Assembly: GCA_019233755.1 (NCBI GenBank)
Contig: JAFAMD010000034.1
Location: 1-64,000, forward strand
Length of the DNA stretch: 64,000 nucleotides
Direction of reading: 5' to 3'
DNA from: Acidobacteriaceae bacterium
GTDB taxonomy: Bacteria; Acidobacteriota; Terriglobia; Bryobacterales; Bryobacteraceae
Within the stretch, counting starts at the first letter, position 1. Each line of letters begins with the position of its first letter. Position numbers and translations under genes: made by a program. The notes under the pieces are model-generated. The model did no database searches and had not been told where the DNA came from. It worked only from the letters and a program-made list of their open reading frames with translations. Shown here piece after piece: positions 9,049 to 16,657 of the stretch.

Positions 9049-10677
9049 TCAAATCTCGCCGCGGCGCGCCGATTCGGCCATGTGCTCTGCGGCGCGATAA
9101 GCGAGGGCCTGGATGGTTTCGGTGGGCTGCTGCCGCCCGCAAGTCACCAGGCTGCTGCCATCGACGATGAACAGATTGCGGACGTCATGGGCACGGTTCC
9201 AACGATCCACTACACTGGTTCGCGGGTCGTTGCCCATGCGGCACGTTCCCATAAGGTGCCGCGAATAGCTGACTTCCTCGACGGGATCGCTCCAAATCTT
9301 TGTCGCGCCTGAGGCCTGGAGAATTTCCACCTGGCGATCAACGAGAAAACGCATTGCCTTCAAGTCGTCCGGGTGATTCCGAAAGGTTACGCGAATGGCA
9401 GGCAATCCCCATGCGTCTTTCAGATCCGGATCGAGGGAGATACTGTTCTGCTCCACCGCCAAGCAGGAGGAATGCGCCAGAATTCCCGAAGTGTGGGTAT
9501 AGTAGCGGCCGACTCCGCGCTTCCATTCGGCACCCCACTGCGGCTCGTCTTTGGGCATGCCATTGAGCGCGAATGTTGCGGGATACATGTCCATGCGGGA
9601 GTCAAGCCCGCCGCCTCCGTAAAATCCGCGCTTGGGATCAGAGGCATAGAAATCATGGAGCACTCGCGTGACCACGATACTTTTGTACTCGTTCAGCATA
9701 TGTTCGTAGAGACCGTAGGCAAAGAGGCCGCCGTCGAACATCAGATACTTGCCAACCAACCCGCTGGAATTCGCCAGACCCGACATGAGTAGCAGGCGGG
9801 GCGTCTCGGCTCCGTTAGCACACAGGACGACGGCTCGCGCGCGCTGGCGCATTTCACGGCCTTCGCGATCGAAATAAATCGCGCCGGTTACCCGGCCGTC
9901 AGGTCCTGTTTCGATCTTGCGAACATACGATTCAGGCCGGATTTCGCAGCGGCCCGTGCTCTCCGCAAGGGGCAGTAATGCCGCGAGGGTGCTGGACTTT
10001 GCGTTCATCTCGCAGCCGAACGCTTCACACCACCCGCAATGCACGCAGGCGCTTCGCCCGCGATATGGCCGCGACAGCACGGCCACGGGTGCGGGGAACG
10101 GATTATAGCCGAGTTTTCTAGCACCGCGCTCGAAGAGAACTCCGGAGCCTTTGACTGGCATAGGGGGGAGCGGGTACGGCTTGGATCGGGGCCCGTCAAA
10201 AGGGTTGGAGCCAGCTAAACCCGAAATGCCGAGCTCCCATTCGGCTTTGGTGTAGTACGGCTCGAGTTCGTCGTAGGTGATGGGCCAATCCTGGAGATCC
10301 GCTCCCGGAATGGCGTCGAGCAGGGAGCGCTCGCGAAAATCGTCGGGATGGAATCGCCAGTAATTGGCCGTGAAATGCACCGACCCGCCGCCGACGAGAC
10401 GGGCGTACTCGATGGACTGCCGGCGCTTTGCAGTTTCATTGGGAGTCCGGCGAAACGTGTTGGGCTGCTTCTTCGGATCATTGATGAGAGCCGCTCGAAA
10501 GAGAACATCTACTTCGTCGTGCGTGAAATCTTTGGCGCGGAGATAAGGTCCTTGCTCCAGGACGACGACCTGAAAGCCGGACGTGGCGAGTTCCTTCGCA
10601 ACGACACCGCCCGCGGCGCCTGCACCAATGACTACGAAATCCACCAAGTCGGAGGGCCGATAACGGACGGGACTCAT
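9049..10677 (-). CDS. GMC-family FAD-dependent sugar/alcohol oxidoreductase, large subunit
   Basis: The protein (542 aa) begins with an FAD-binding Rossmann motif, DFVVIGAGAAGGVVAKELAT, followed by VLEQGP, the GMC segment LVGGGSVHFTANYW, and a C-terminal catalytic region with SRHLMGTCRMGNDP and FIVDGSSLVTCGRQQPTETI. These features fit the membrane-associated gluconate/2-keto-gluconate/glucoside 3-dehydrogenase branch, which passes electrons to a cytochrome c. A Cys-rich insert CVHCGWCEAFGCEMNAKS at about residue 205-225 is characteristic of this branch and may hold an Fe-S cluster. It lacks its own signal peptide and should be co-exported with the Tat-tagged small subunit encoded just upstream (ATGA overlap). 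No cytochrome subunit gene is adjacent. Confidence 0.87.
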   Translation of the reverse strand: MSPVRYRPSDLVDFVVIGAGAAGGVVAKELATSGFQVVVLEQGPYLRAKDFTHDEVDVLFRAALINDPKKQPNTFRRTPNETAKRRQSIEYARLVGGGSVHFTANYWRFHPDDFRERSLLDAIPGADLQDWPITYDELEPYYTKAEWELGISGLAGSNPFDGPRSKPYPLPPMPVKGSGVLFERGARKLGYNPFPAPVAVLSRPYRGRSACVHCGWCEAFGCEMNAKSSTLAALLPLAESTGRCEIRPESYVRKIETGPDGRVTGAIYFDREGREMRQRARAVVLCANGAETPRLLLMSGLANSSGLVGKYLMFDGGLFAYGLYEHMLNEYKSIVVTRVLHDFYASDPKRGFYGGGGLDSRMDMYPATFALNGMPKDEPQWGAEWKRGVGRYYTHTSGILAHSSCLAVEQNSISLDPDLKDAWGLPAIRVTFRNHPDDLKAMRFLVDRQVEILQASGATKIWSDPVEEVSYSRHLMGTCRMGNDPRTSVVDRWNRAHDVRNLFIVDGSSLVTCGRQQPTETIQALAYRAAEHMAESARRGEI

Positions 10678-11192
10678 TTTTCCAGTTCCTGGTCGTAGTA
10701 GCCGAAGGGAGGCTGGAAATGCGTCGCTGTCTCAATTCCGAGCAACCGGGATGCTGCAGAGTGGCGATTGCCGCCGTACTTTGGATGCCCGAAGAAGCCC
10801 AGGATCGTGTGGCGGCGGACCGCGACAAAGAATCCGGTGTCTTCGACGGCCTTGAGCAGCGTGATCCGCTGTTCAGAAGTCAGCCCGGCGATGCTCTGCG
10901 AACCGGGAAACAGATCGGCTCGCTTACGTTCGGTATCGGCGAGCCCTTTACGGTAGATCTCCCGCTGGTCCTTGTCATAGCCTGCAAGCGCACCATCGAT
11001 AAACCAGATAACTCCCGCCTCGCGCGCGCCGGGAGTTTCGTCGCCGGGAATAATTGTGTCAGCGATAGCTTCGATTTCGCCTGCGGTGGCAGGGTCGAAG
11101 TAAGCAAACCGCGGCGACGATGTTTGCCCGCGAAGGACATGGGTCCAACAGGCAGCCGCCAACATCCAGTCCCGGCGCGTGATGCCGTGCAT
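10674..11192 (-). CDS. gluconate 2-dehydrogenase subunit 3-family protein with Tat signal
   Basis: The N-terminus ITRRDWMLAAACWTHVLRGQ has the twin-arginine motif (TRRDW) followed by a short hydrophobic stretch, so the protein is a Tat substrate. The rest (172 aa) matches the gluconate 2-dehydrogenase gamma-subunit domain: AIADTIIPGDETPGAREAGV, a mid-region with YRKGLADTERKRADLFPG, and the C-terminal block TILGFFGHPKYGGNRHSAAS. In these enzymes the small subunit carries the FAD subunit across the membrane as a hitchhiker. The stop overlaps the start of the GMC gene as ATGA, which supports a fixed complex. It may equally serve a glucoside 3-dehydrogenase; substrate is inferred only from the ThuA/Gfo-Idh neighbours. 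Confidence 0.85.
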   Translation of the reverse strand: MHGITRRDWMLAAACWTHVLRGQTSSPRFAYFDPATAGEIEAIADTIIPGDETPGAREAGVIWFIDGALAGYDKDQREIYRKGLADTERKRADLFPGSQSIAGLTSEQRITLLKAVEDTGFFVAVRRHTILGFFGHPKYGGNRHSAASRLLGIETATHFQPPFGYYDQELEK

Positions 11193-11222
11193 GGTCCGTT
11201 CAGTGTATCGAAGAGCAACCAG

Positions 11223-12149
11223 TCAGTAAAGCTTGAGCTCCCAGAACTGACCGACGAGATCGTGAGCAAAGCTGTGGTGCTTTTCTTCCTTCACCAGGCG
11301 AAAGCCGGCGCGTTCATAGATTCTTCGAGCGGCGTGCAATACGTTGTTGGTCCATAGGGTGAGTTTGCGATAGCCAGCCTGACGGGCAAACGCAATACAT
11401 TCGTCTACGAGCCTTGTGCCAACACCCATTCCGCGAGCTGCGGGCTCGACGAGAAGCAAACGGAGTTTCCCTATCGTCTTCGACTGCCTGACCAGAAACA
11501 CACAACCAAGCCGTTCGTTATTGCGTTCCGCGATCCAGCAGCGCTCGCGCTCCGCATCAAAGTGCATCAAGAATTTTCCGGCGATTTCCGCCACGAGGCC
11601 TTCGAAGGTGGAGTCCCACTGATACTCGCGGGCATACAATTCGCCGTGACGCGCGATCACCCAACCGATATCGCCGGGCCGGTGCGTGCGAAGGCTGAAC
11701 CTTTGCTCAGTAACATGCGGCGAACCGAGTAGTTCACGAATCGCGGTCATGCTATCGACTAATCGCTGCTGCTGCGGGCCGTTCAGATTCGAAAGCATTT
11801 CGGCGATCTCGGCTTCCGAGCGAGCGTTCAGGTTCTGAAATTCTTTTCGCCCCTTGGCGGTCAGCCAGAGGTGGCATGCGCGGCGGTCCGTTGTCGAATT
11901 GGAGCGCCTGACCAGCCCCTGCTTTTCAAAGCTCTGCAACAGACGACTGAGGTAACCAGGGTCGAGGCCAAGCTCCTCGACGAGGTCTGCCGATCGCATC
12001 CCAGATTGCCGGCCCAGCTCATACAGCACGCGAGCCTGGGTGAGCGTGAAGGGCGTTTTGAGGAGCCCCTCGCGGAGCAGCCCAATCTGCTTCGTATAGA
12101 AACGGTTGAAGCTGCGAACCAGGTCCGTATGCTGCCGGGATAGCGGCAT
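11223..12149 (-). CDS. MarR-type regulator fused to a GNAT acetyltransferase
   Basis: Residues 1-150 are a winged-helix MarR domain (FTLTQARVLYELGRQSGMRS, LGLDPGYLSRLLQSFEKQGL, and the wing SNSTTDRRACHLWLTAKGRK). Residues from about 160 are a GNAT domain with the acetyl-CoA loop VEPAARGMGVGTRLVDECI and NNVLHAARRIYERAGFRLVK. This fused form is widespread; the acetyltransferase substrate is unknown. The frame stays open to a TTG at 12185, but that would place the palindromic operator inside the coding region. The ATG at 12149 leaves the operator 20 bases upstream and is preferred (308 aa). The gene is divergent from the ArsR-type regulator and probably represses itself. Confidence 0.85.
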   Translation of the reverse strand: MPLSRQHTDLVRSFNRFYTKQIGLLREGLLKTPFTLTQARVLYELGRQSGMRSADLVEELGLDPGYLSRLLQSFEKQGLVRRSNSTTDRRACHLWLTAKGRKEFQNLNARSEAEIAEMLSNLNGPQQQRLVDSMTAIRELLGSPHVTEQRFSLRTHRPGDIGWVIARHGELYAREYQWDSTFEGLVAEIAGKFLMHFDAERERCWIAERNNERLGCVFLVRQSKTIGKLRLLLVEPAARGMGVGTRLVDECIAFARQAGYRKLTLWTNNVLHAARRIYERAGFRLVKEEKHHSFAHDLVGQFWELKLY

Positions 12150-12168
12150 TCCCTCATTCTGCACGATA

Positions 12169-12189
12169 ATAGTTGACAGAATCAACTAT
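12169..12189. promoter_or_regulatory. perfect palindromic operator, probably for the MarR-GNAT regulator
   Basis: The arms ATAGTTGA and TCAACTAT are exact reverse complements separated by 5 bases (CAGAA). The site lies between two divergent regulator genes, 20 bases before the preferred start of the MarR-GNAT gene and about 60 bases before the ArsR-type gene. Length, symmetry and AT-rich ends are typical of MarR-family dimers. Assignment to this regulator is inferred from position. Confidence 0.6.
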
Positions 12190-12251
12190 CGTAGACCGGA
12201 GCAAGGAACTGGTACAGATGGTAGTAACAGCAGTGAAACCAGGAGATATCA

Positions 12252-12539
12252 GTGGCGAAACGGGAAGCACTTTCAGAAAAGCAGATACAGCTTATTGCCA
12301 AGGCGCTGGCTGATCCGCGACGCCACCAGATCCTAAAGCAAATTGGCGCGAAGAACCAGGGCATTGCCTGTTCCGATGTACGCGAGTGCCAGCCGGTGAC
12401 CGCAGCCACACTGTCACACCACATCAAAGAGCTGGAGGCAGCAGGGCTTATCGTCATCGTCAGAAAAGGAAAGTTCGCAGACCTGGTGCTACAGCGCGAC
12501 GTTTTGCGAGCCTACGTAGATCACCTGGGAGCGATCTAA
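12252..12539 (+). CDS. ArsR-type winged-helix transcription regulator
   Basis: A small regulator (95 aa) with the ArsR/SmtB helix-turn-helix: [19 protein letters not shown], then the recognition helix region [20 protein letters not shown] and a short wing ([12 protein letters not shown]). The start is GTG at 12252, supported by AGGAG about 7 bases upstream. The only cysteines (CSDVREC near residues 38-44) lie before the recognition helix, near the place where some ArsR proteins bind metal, but the classical CxCxxC metal site is not formed. The SDR gene follows 90 bases downstream on the same strand and could be its target or operon partner. Confidence 0.85.
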   Translation: MAKREALSEKQIQLIAKALADPRRHQILKQIGAKNQGIACSDVRECQPVTAATLSHHIKELEAAGLIVIVRKGKFADLVLQRDVLRAYVDHLGAI

Positions 12540-12629
12540 CAACAAAAGCTGCACCCTTCGGCGGACGCAACTCATCACTTAGACGGTTATCGAACTGTCG
12601 AAACTAGACGATTCGAGCCGGAGAACAAA

Positions 12630-13379
12630 ATGAGCAAACTCAAGAATAAAGTGGCAGTTGTTACAGGCGCCTCGAAGGGAATCGGCGCGAGCATCGCGAA
12701 GAGCCTGGCAGCAGAGGGTGCAGCCGTTGTGGTGAACTATGCCTCCAGTAAAGAGGGTGCAGAGCGAGTCACGGCGGAGATCGTGGAAAAGGGCGGCAAA
12801 GCGATCGCCGTGCATGGGGACGTAGCCAAAGCGTCCGATGTGCAGCGTATTTTTGCCGAAACAAAAAAGGCCTTCGGAAGACTGGACGTTCTGGTAAACA
12901 ACGCGGGCGTGTACCAGTTTGCGCCGCTCGAGGAGATCACGGAGGAACACTTCCACCGGCATTTCAACACCAATGTGCTGGGACTTCTGCTGGCGACACG
13001 GGAAGCGGCAAAGCACTTCGGCGCTGAGGGCGGAAGCGTCATCAATATCGGCTCGGCCATAAGCCGTTTGACGCCACCCGCTTCGGCGGTCTACACAGCG
13101 ACCAAGGGCGCGGTGGACGCAGTAACACGGGTGCTCTCGAAAGAACTGGGGCCAAAGAAGATTCGGGTGAACTCCATCAATCCAGGGGTGGTAGAGACAG
13201 AGGGAGTGCATACGATCGGATTCATCGGAACCGACTTCCAGAAACAGCTAGAGGGGCAGACTCCGCTGGGCCGCATTGGCCAGCCGGCGGACATTGCACC
13301 CGTCGCCGTTTTTCTGGCCTCAGCCGATTCAGGATGGCTAACCGGCGAAACCGTGGTTGCATCGGGCGGGCTGCGATGA
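12630..13379 (+). CDS. SDR-family oxidoreductase (3-oxoacyl-ACP reductase/glucose dehydrogenase type)
   Basis: A classical short-chain dehydrogenase of 249 aa. The cofactor loop is VTGASKGIG (residues 11-19), followed by NNAGVYQF, the catalytic Ser in INIGSAISRL and the YxxxK pair Tyr155/Lys159 in SAVYTATKGA. The end GWLTGETVVASGGLR is the usual SDR C-terminus. An Ala at the cofactor-loop position and a following Ser/Lys favour NADP(H). Annotation pipelines usually call these glucose 1-dehydrogenase or 3-oxoacyl reductase; the sequence does not distinguish them. It is preceded by the ArsR-type regulator and followed by a hairpin between convergent genes. Confidence 0.88.
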   Translation: MSKLKNKVAVVTGASKGIGASIAKSLAAEGAAVVVNYASSKEGAERVTAEIVEKGGKAIAVHGDVAKASDVQRIFAETKKAFGRLDVLVNNAGVYQFAPLEEITEEHFHRHFNTNVLGLLLATREAAKHFGAEGGSVINIGSAISRLTPPASAVYTATKGAVDAVTRVLSKELGPKKIRVNSINPGVVETEGVHTIGFIGTDFQKQLEGQTPLGRIGQPADIAPVAVFLASADSGWLTGETVVASGGLR

Positions 13380-13388
13380 GCTTGTGCG

Positions 13389-13407
13389 GGGCTGCCGAGA
13401 GCAGCCC
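13389..13407. terminator. hairpin between convergent genes
   Basis: GGGCTGC and GCAGCCC form a perfect 7-base stem around a 5-base loop (CGAGA), 9 bases after the SDR stop and before the stop of the convergent cysteine protease. No long T run follows on the plus strand, so it is a weak or bidirectional terminator candidate. Confidence 0.5.
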
Positions 13408-13449
13408 TGCCGTTTCACTGCCGGTGGTGGCGGTCGAGCACCGGGCGGG

Positions 13450-14421
13450 CTACCAGGTCATCACTTGGCGCTGTTTCAGCAGCGCTTCGGACCCGGCATG
13501 CCTCACTTTGAGAAAGTGAATGGCCTTTGAGCGGAATTCGAAGGTGCGCAAATGGCTGAAGAACAGGGCCGCCTGCACGCGCCGAGGGGTGGTGAAGTCA
13601 TTCGGATCGGCATATTCCACCATATTCGACTCGGTGTTGACGCCGTATACGGTAACGGCATGCGACGAGTCGCTAATGTAGTTTTCCACCACATTCCGGT
13701 TTTCGACCACGTCGCCATCGGACAAATGGGTGGTGATCGAATAGGCTTGGGTCTTCCCTGCGGCCAGGGAGCCAGTTGCCCACAGAGGACCGTGTTCCTT
13801 CAACGCTTTATAGAGGCCTTCGGACGTTTTCTCCTCCAGCGACACCGCTTCAAACAGCGAAGGCGGAAAGGCTGAGGTGAAGACTTCGCTGATAGTCCAG
13901 GTCTTATTCGCCCAGCTCTTTTCTAATTTGCAGGCCATTTGACCGATTTTCAAGAATGTGTAGCGTTTGGCGGAAATAGAAGTTAAGTCCATGCCGCCAA
14001 GGATGCCGTCGAGCTGTTGGCAGATAGATGACAAGCTGAGGATATTCTCCGTGGTCCAGAGATTCTCGCCTGAAAGGAGCGTTTTTATGGACCGATGGAC
14101 GTCGGATTCCTGCTCGGCGATCGCTACTATATTTTTCCTTGTGTTCTCGATTCTCCGGATTTCCTGATCGATCCATTTCAAAAGGTTTTCGTAAGACAGC
14201 ATAGTACGATAGAGATCCTTGCCATAAACGGTGCGCATTCCATTGGCAAACAAGCGTATTAGCTTGGCAGTCTGCAGGTGCGCGTAGACCTTGTCGCTCT
14301 TGTCGTTCGCCAAGCCGTAGAAGCGTAACAATGACTTGGCGGCGTAGTACCAGCAATCGGAGGCACCCTGCCTCCAGCCGTATTTCTTACCTACCGGCGC
14401 GATCTGATAGCGGACAAACAC
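13450..14421 (-). CDS. papain-like cysteine protease-fold protein, predicted peptidase or effector
   Basis: The mature-looking 323-residue protein opens with RYQIAPVGKKYGW and the nucleophile region QGASDCWYYAAKSLL (Cys23). The second catalytic block is SSHAVTVYGVNTES (His254), followed by VEYADPND (Asp272/Asn274), giving the Cys-His-Asp/Asn order of papain-like and C39-like proteases. Between them lies an insert of about 170 helical residues. The frame runs 89 codons further upstream, but that part is compositionally unlike a protein; GTG 14421 has GGAGGG 9 bases upstream and the domain starts at once. There is no signal peptide. It is divergent from the next gene across 128 bases. Catalytic assignment is by motif only. 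Confidence 0.65.
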   Translation of the reverse strand: MFVRYQIAPVGKKYGWRQGASDCWYYAAKSLLRFYGLANDKSDKVYAHLQTAKLIRLFANGMRTVYGKDLYRTMLSYENLLKWIDQEIRRIENTRKNIVAIAEQESDVHRSIKTLLSGENLWTTENILSLSSICQQLDGILGGMDLTSISAKRYTFLKIGQMACKLEKSWANKTWTISEVFTSAFPPSLFEAVSLEEKTSEGLYKALKEHGPLWATGSLAAGKTQAYSITTHLSDGDVVENRNVVENYISDSSHAVTVYGVNTESNMVEYADPNDFTTPRRVQAALFFSHLRTFEFRSKAIHFLKVRHAGSEALLKQRQVMTW

Positions 14422-14549
14422 TAGAATCGACCCTCCAATTGCAAACGAATTTTGCTGTGGATTTCTGCGCCCATTCGCACATTTGCGCGAAAAAGTGTAA
14501 CCTGGGGAAGCCAGTTTTTCAACACTATCAGATAGCCAGGCGAGAAAAG

Positions 14550-15575
14550 ATGCCTTATAGCGGACAATTACGCAATGAATTCGTGGCGCTCGGCGCAGAA
14601 GGTTTTCTCTCGACTTATGTCGTAAAGGCGCAAGCGGGCGGCGGGAGCCGCACTGCCCATGCCCAAGATCTATACACGACTGCGGCACAGCCCGGGTTAA
14701 ACCCGGCTGAAAACAGGAGAGTCACGGCGATCACGGGCGGCCTGGGCAGCGCCGCAGGAAATCAGATACAAATCAACGCCGCTCCCCAGGTCTTCGCCTA
14801 CTTCACTCCCGCTGTCCTTCCGACGTTCCGGCATCCCGTTTTCAAACCGGCGGTAACTGTCTGGTTCGATAGCGCACAAAACATTGGAGGCGTGAACGGC
14901 CTGCCTTGTTTTCTGGTGCCGTCGGCGGCCGATCGGGCGGTCGGCATCCAGATCCCGGCCCACGCGCCAGGCGATCCCGTGTATGTCTTCACCACCACGC
15001 AGGATGGATGTTCGTTCCGGATCAGCGGAACTTTTGCTCAACCATATCTTTCCCATACCAATGCGTACAGCGCTGCCCCGGCCGCACGTCCGGCTACTCT
15101 TCTCGCGCGTCTGAACCTTTTGCAGACTGCATTCATCAACGGCGGCCCGCCGGTTCCGGTGAACCAGAACCTGGCGGAGTTTGCACTTTTTCCAACGGAC
15201 GGGTCGGAATCACAGCGCGACCAATCGCGGCGGCTCCTGCAGTACAGGCATCAAAATCGGCAGAAGCACCGCAAGAGCCTGACGATCGGCCACAAGAATT
15301 ATTTCTGGAGCGTCCATCAGGATACGATCAATGCGATTAACGGTGCGTGGAAGCCGAGCACCAGCCTGATCATCGGTGAATATGATGCCGCGAACCAGGT
15401 ATGGAATTTTGCATATCAGGAATGCGGCGACGTGAAGATCTCTGAATTCTCAGAACGGAAGGTGGGCACCATCAAGCTCAAGCAGACTCCGGTTCGGGAT
15501 ATGACATGCGGAGCGATCTACGTTTCAGGCCACTTCTGGCCGGGTATTCCAACCGAGACGCCTTTTCCGATCTAA
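14550..15575 (+). CDS. uncharacterised protein with a Cys-x14-His motif, possible deamidase-like effector
   Basis: The 341-residue protein starts at ATG 14550 with GAGAAA just upstream; the open frame before it looks non-coding. The first 45 residues (to about QAQDLY) are separate from a core that contains VGIQIPAHAPGDPVYVFTTT, then DGCSFRISG (Cys154) and YLSHTNAYS (His169). A Gly-Cys followed by His 15 residues later is the arrangement of the CNF1-type glutamine deamidases (Cys866 and His881 in CNF1). The C-terminal part (QKHRKSLTIGHKNYFWSVH) is unrecognised. No signal peptide is seen. The divergent cysteine-protease neighbour suggests a paired system, perhaps an exported effector and a processing enzyme. 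Function is not assigned. Confidence 0.55.
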   Translation: MPYSGQLRNEFVALGAEGFLSTYVVKAQAGGGSRTAHAQDLYTTAAQPGLNPAENRRVTAITGGLGSAAGNQIQINAAPQVFAYFTPAVLPTFRHPVFKPAVTVWFDSAQNIGGVNGLPCFLVPSAADRAVGIQIPAHAPGDPVYVFTTTQDGCSFRISGTFAQPYLSHTNAYSAAPAARPATLLARLNLLQTAFINGGPPVPVNQNLAEFALFPTDGSESQRDQSRRLLQYRHQNRQKHRKSLTIGHKNYFWSVHQDTINAINGAWKPSTSLIIGEYDAANQVWNFAYQECGDVKISEFSERKVGTIKLKQTPVRDMTCGAIYVSGHFWPGIPTETPFPI

Positions 15576-15657
15576 GCGCGCCATTTCCCAATTCGCGTAA
15601 TATTGTCCGCGCTTAGAAGAAGCCTCCCTATAGTCGAGGTCATGGTTACTGGGGAGA

Positions 15658-16026
15658 CTATTTGCCGGCCGCCGAGATTGTTTCGATCACCACAGCCTGG
15701 GAACCGCCCTTGGAGTAGACCTTGCCAGTGACGGTGACGCGTTTGCCGGCATAGGGAAGCAGCCTACTGTTCTGACCTTCCGCCGGCGTCGATTCTGATA
15801 TCGGCCAGAAGATCGACCCGTCATCTTGCAGGATGACGAGTGGAGAGCCTTTGTGCGCACAGGATAATGCACACTCGCGACTGACCGGTTTTTCCAGACC
15901 TTTTGTGAAGGCACAGGCCGAGTCGAGGACCCAACCCTGGATTGTCTTCTGATCTCCCGCCGGCGTGGCGGAAACCAAGCCGGCAAAGAGTGAACTGATC
16001 AGTAAGAGATTTCGTGCGAGCGGCAT
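15658..16026 (-). CDS. small secreted protein of unknown function, cysteine-containing
   Basis: The real start is ATG 16026, with GAAGAAG just upstream and an immediate signal peptide (MPLARNLLLISSLFAGLVSA). The upstream open frame is unsupported. The mature part, about 100 residues, has four cysteines in DSACAFTKG and SRECALSCAHKG and then an all-beta region (PLVILQDDGSIFWPI, YAGKRVTVTGKVYSKGG, AVVIETI) that resembles small OB-fold-like secreted proteins. The cysteines could form disulfides in the periplasm or bind a metal. I do not recognise the family by name. The gene stands alone between two plus-strand genes. Confidence 0.75.
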   Translation of the reverse strand: MPLARNLLLISSLFAGLVSATPAGDQKTIQGWVLDSACAFTKGLEKPVSRECALSCAHKGSPLVILQDDGSIFWPISESTPAEGQNSRLLPYAGKRVTVTGKVYSKGGSQAVVIETISAAGK

Positions 16027-16137
16027 AGCTTCTTCTTGAGGCCCTCGAGGCAGAAGTATACAGGATTTTGAAAGCGCCAACGTCGGCCTATAGTTTGAGA
16101 TGAAAGTCGATCTACCTGAGGGTAAACTCGAAACTAA

Positions 16138-16578
16138 ATGGTGGCGAATCGGTCGGTGCCGACAGATAGCATTCTGCCGCACATTGTTTATCAGAGTGTT
16201 CCGGACGCGCTGGCGTGGCTTACGAAGGCATTTGGGTTCACAGAGCATTACCGCTACGGCGAACCCGGCGGGCCGGTCAACGGCGCGCAGATGTATCTGG
16301 GCAACGCCTGTATCATGCTGACCAAAGCGCAGGGCCAGGCGACTCCAGCTCAGTTGGGATACGGGACGCAATCGCTGACCGTGTTCGTAGATGATGTTGA
16401 TGCGCACTTCGCCAGAGCGAAGTCGGCAGGCGCCAAGATCGTGGAGGACCTCCACGAAACGGCTTATGGCGAACGACAGTACGGGGTGGAAGACTTCGAG
16501 GGGCACCACTGGCTTTTCTCGCAACATGCCCGGGACGTGAGTCCTGATGAATGGGGAGCAACGCTAGCCAAGCACTGA
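16138..16578 (+). CDS. VOC-superfamily (glyoxalase/bleomycin resistance-like) protein
   Basis: A protein of 146 aa with two beta-alpha-beta-beta-beta modules: ILPHIVYQSVPDALAWLTKA, FGFTEHYRYGEP and QMYLGNACIMLTKA in the first; QSLTVFVDDVDAHFARAKSA, GAKIVEDLHETAYGERQYGV and EDFEGHHWLFSQH in the second. Candidate metal ligands are His15 region (LPHIVY) and the C-terminal Glu/His of FEGHHW. Members act on electrophiles or bind drugs; substrate is unknown. The start ATG 16138 has no strong ribosome-binding site. It ends 80 bases before the LytS-type kinase gene. Confidence 0.85.
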   Translation: MVANRSVPTDSILPHIVYQSVPDALAWLTKAFGFTEHYRYGEPGGPVNGAQMYLGNACIMLTKAQGQATPAQLGYGTQSLTVFVDDVDAHFARAKSAGAKIVEDLHETAYGERQYGVEDFEGHHWLFSQHARDVSPDEWGATLAKH

Positions 16579-16597
16579 GCCGGCTTGAACCAGAAAT

Positions 16598-16610
16598 AGG
16601 CCGGTTCGTC
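16598..16610 (+). promoter_or_regulatory. candidate LytTR-type binding motif upstream of the kinase gene
   Basis: The 13 bases AGGCCGGTTCGTC are identical to those at 18580-18592 upstream of the ABC transporter gene. They lie 48-60 bases before the kinase start. Here a second good copy 21 bases away is not present; the best candidate on either side matches only 3-4 of 7 core bases. Assignment to the LytTR regulator encoded between the two copies is inferred. Confidence 0.45.
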
Positions 16611-16657
16611 AATTCGCTGGCCCGGTATGGCTCTCTTTGCGGTAACCTACGGGCCGA

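Noticed and set aside
14331..14549. Upstream extension of the deamidase-like gene
   Set aside because: The 73 extra codons read as basic non-domain sequence, overlap the divergent protease gene, and a better start with a ribosome-binding site exists at 14550.
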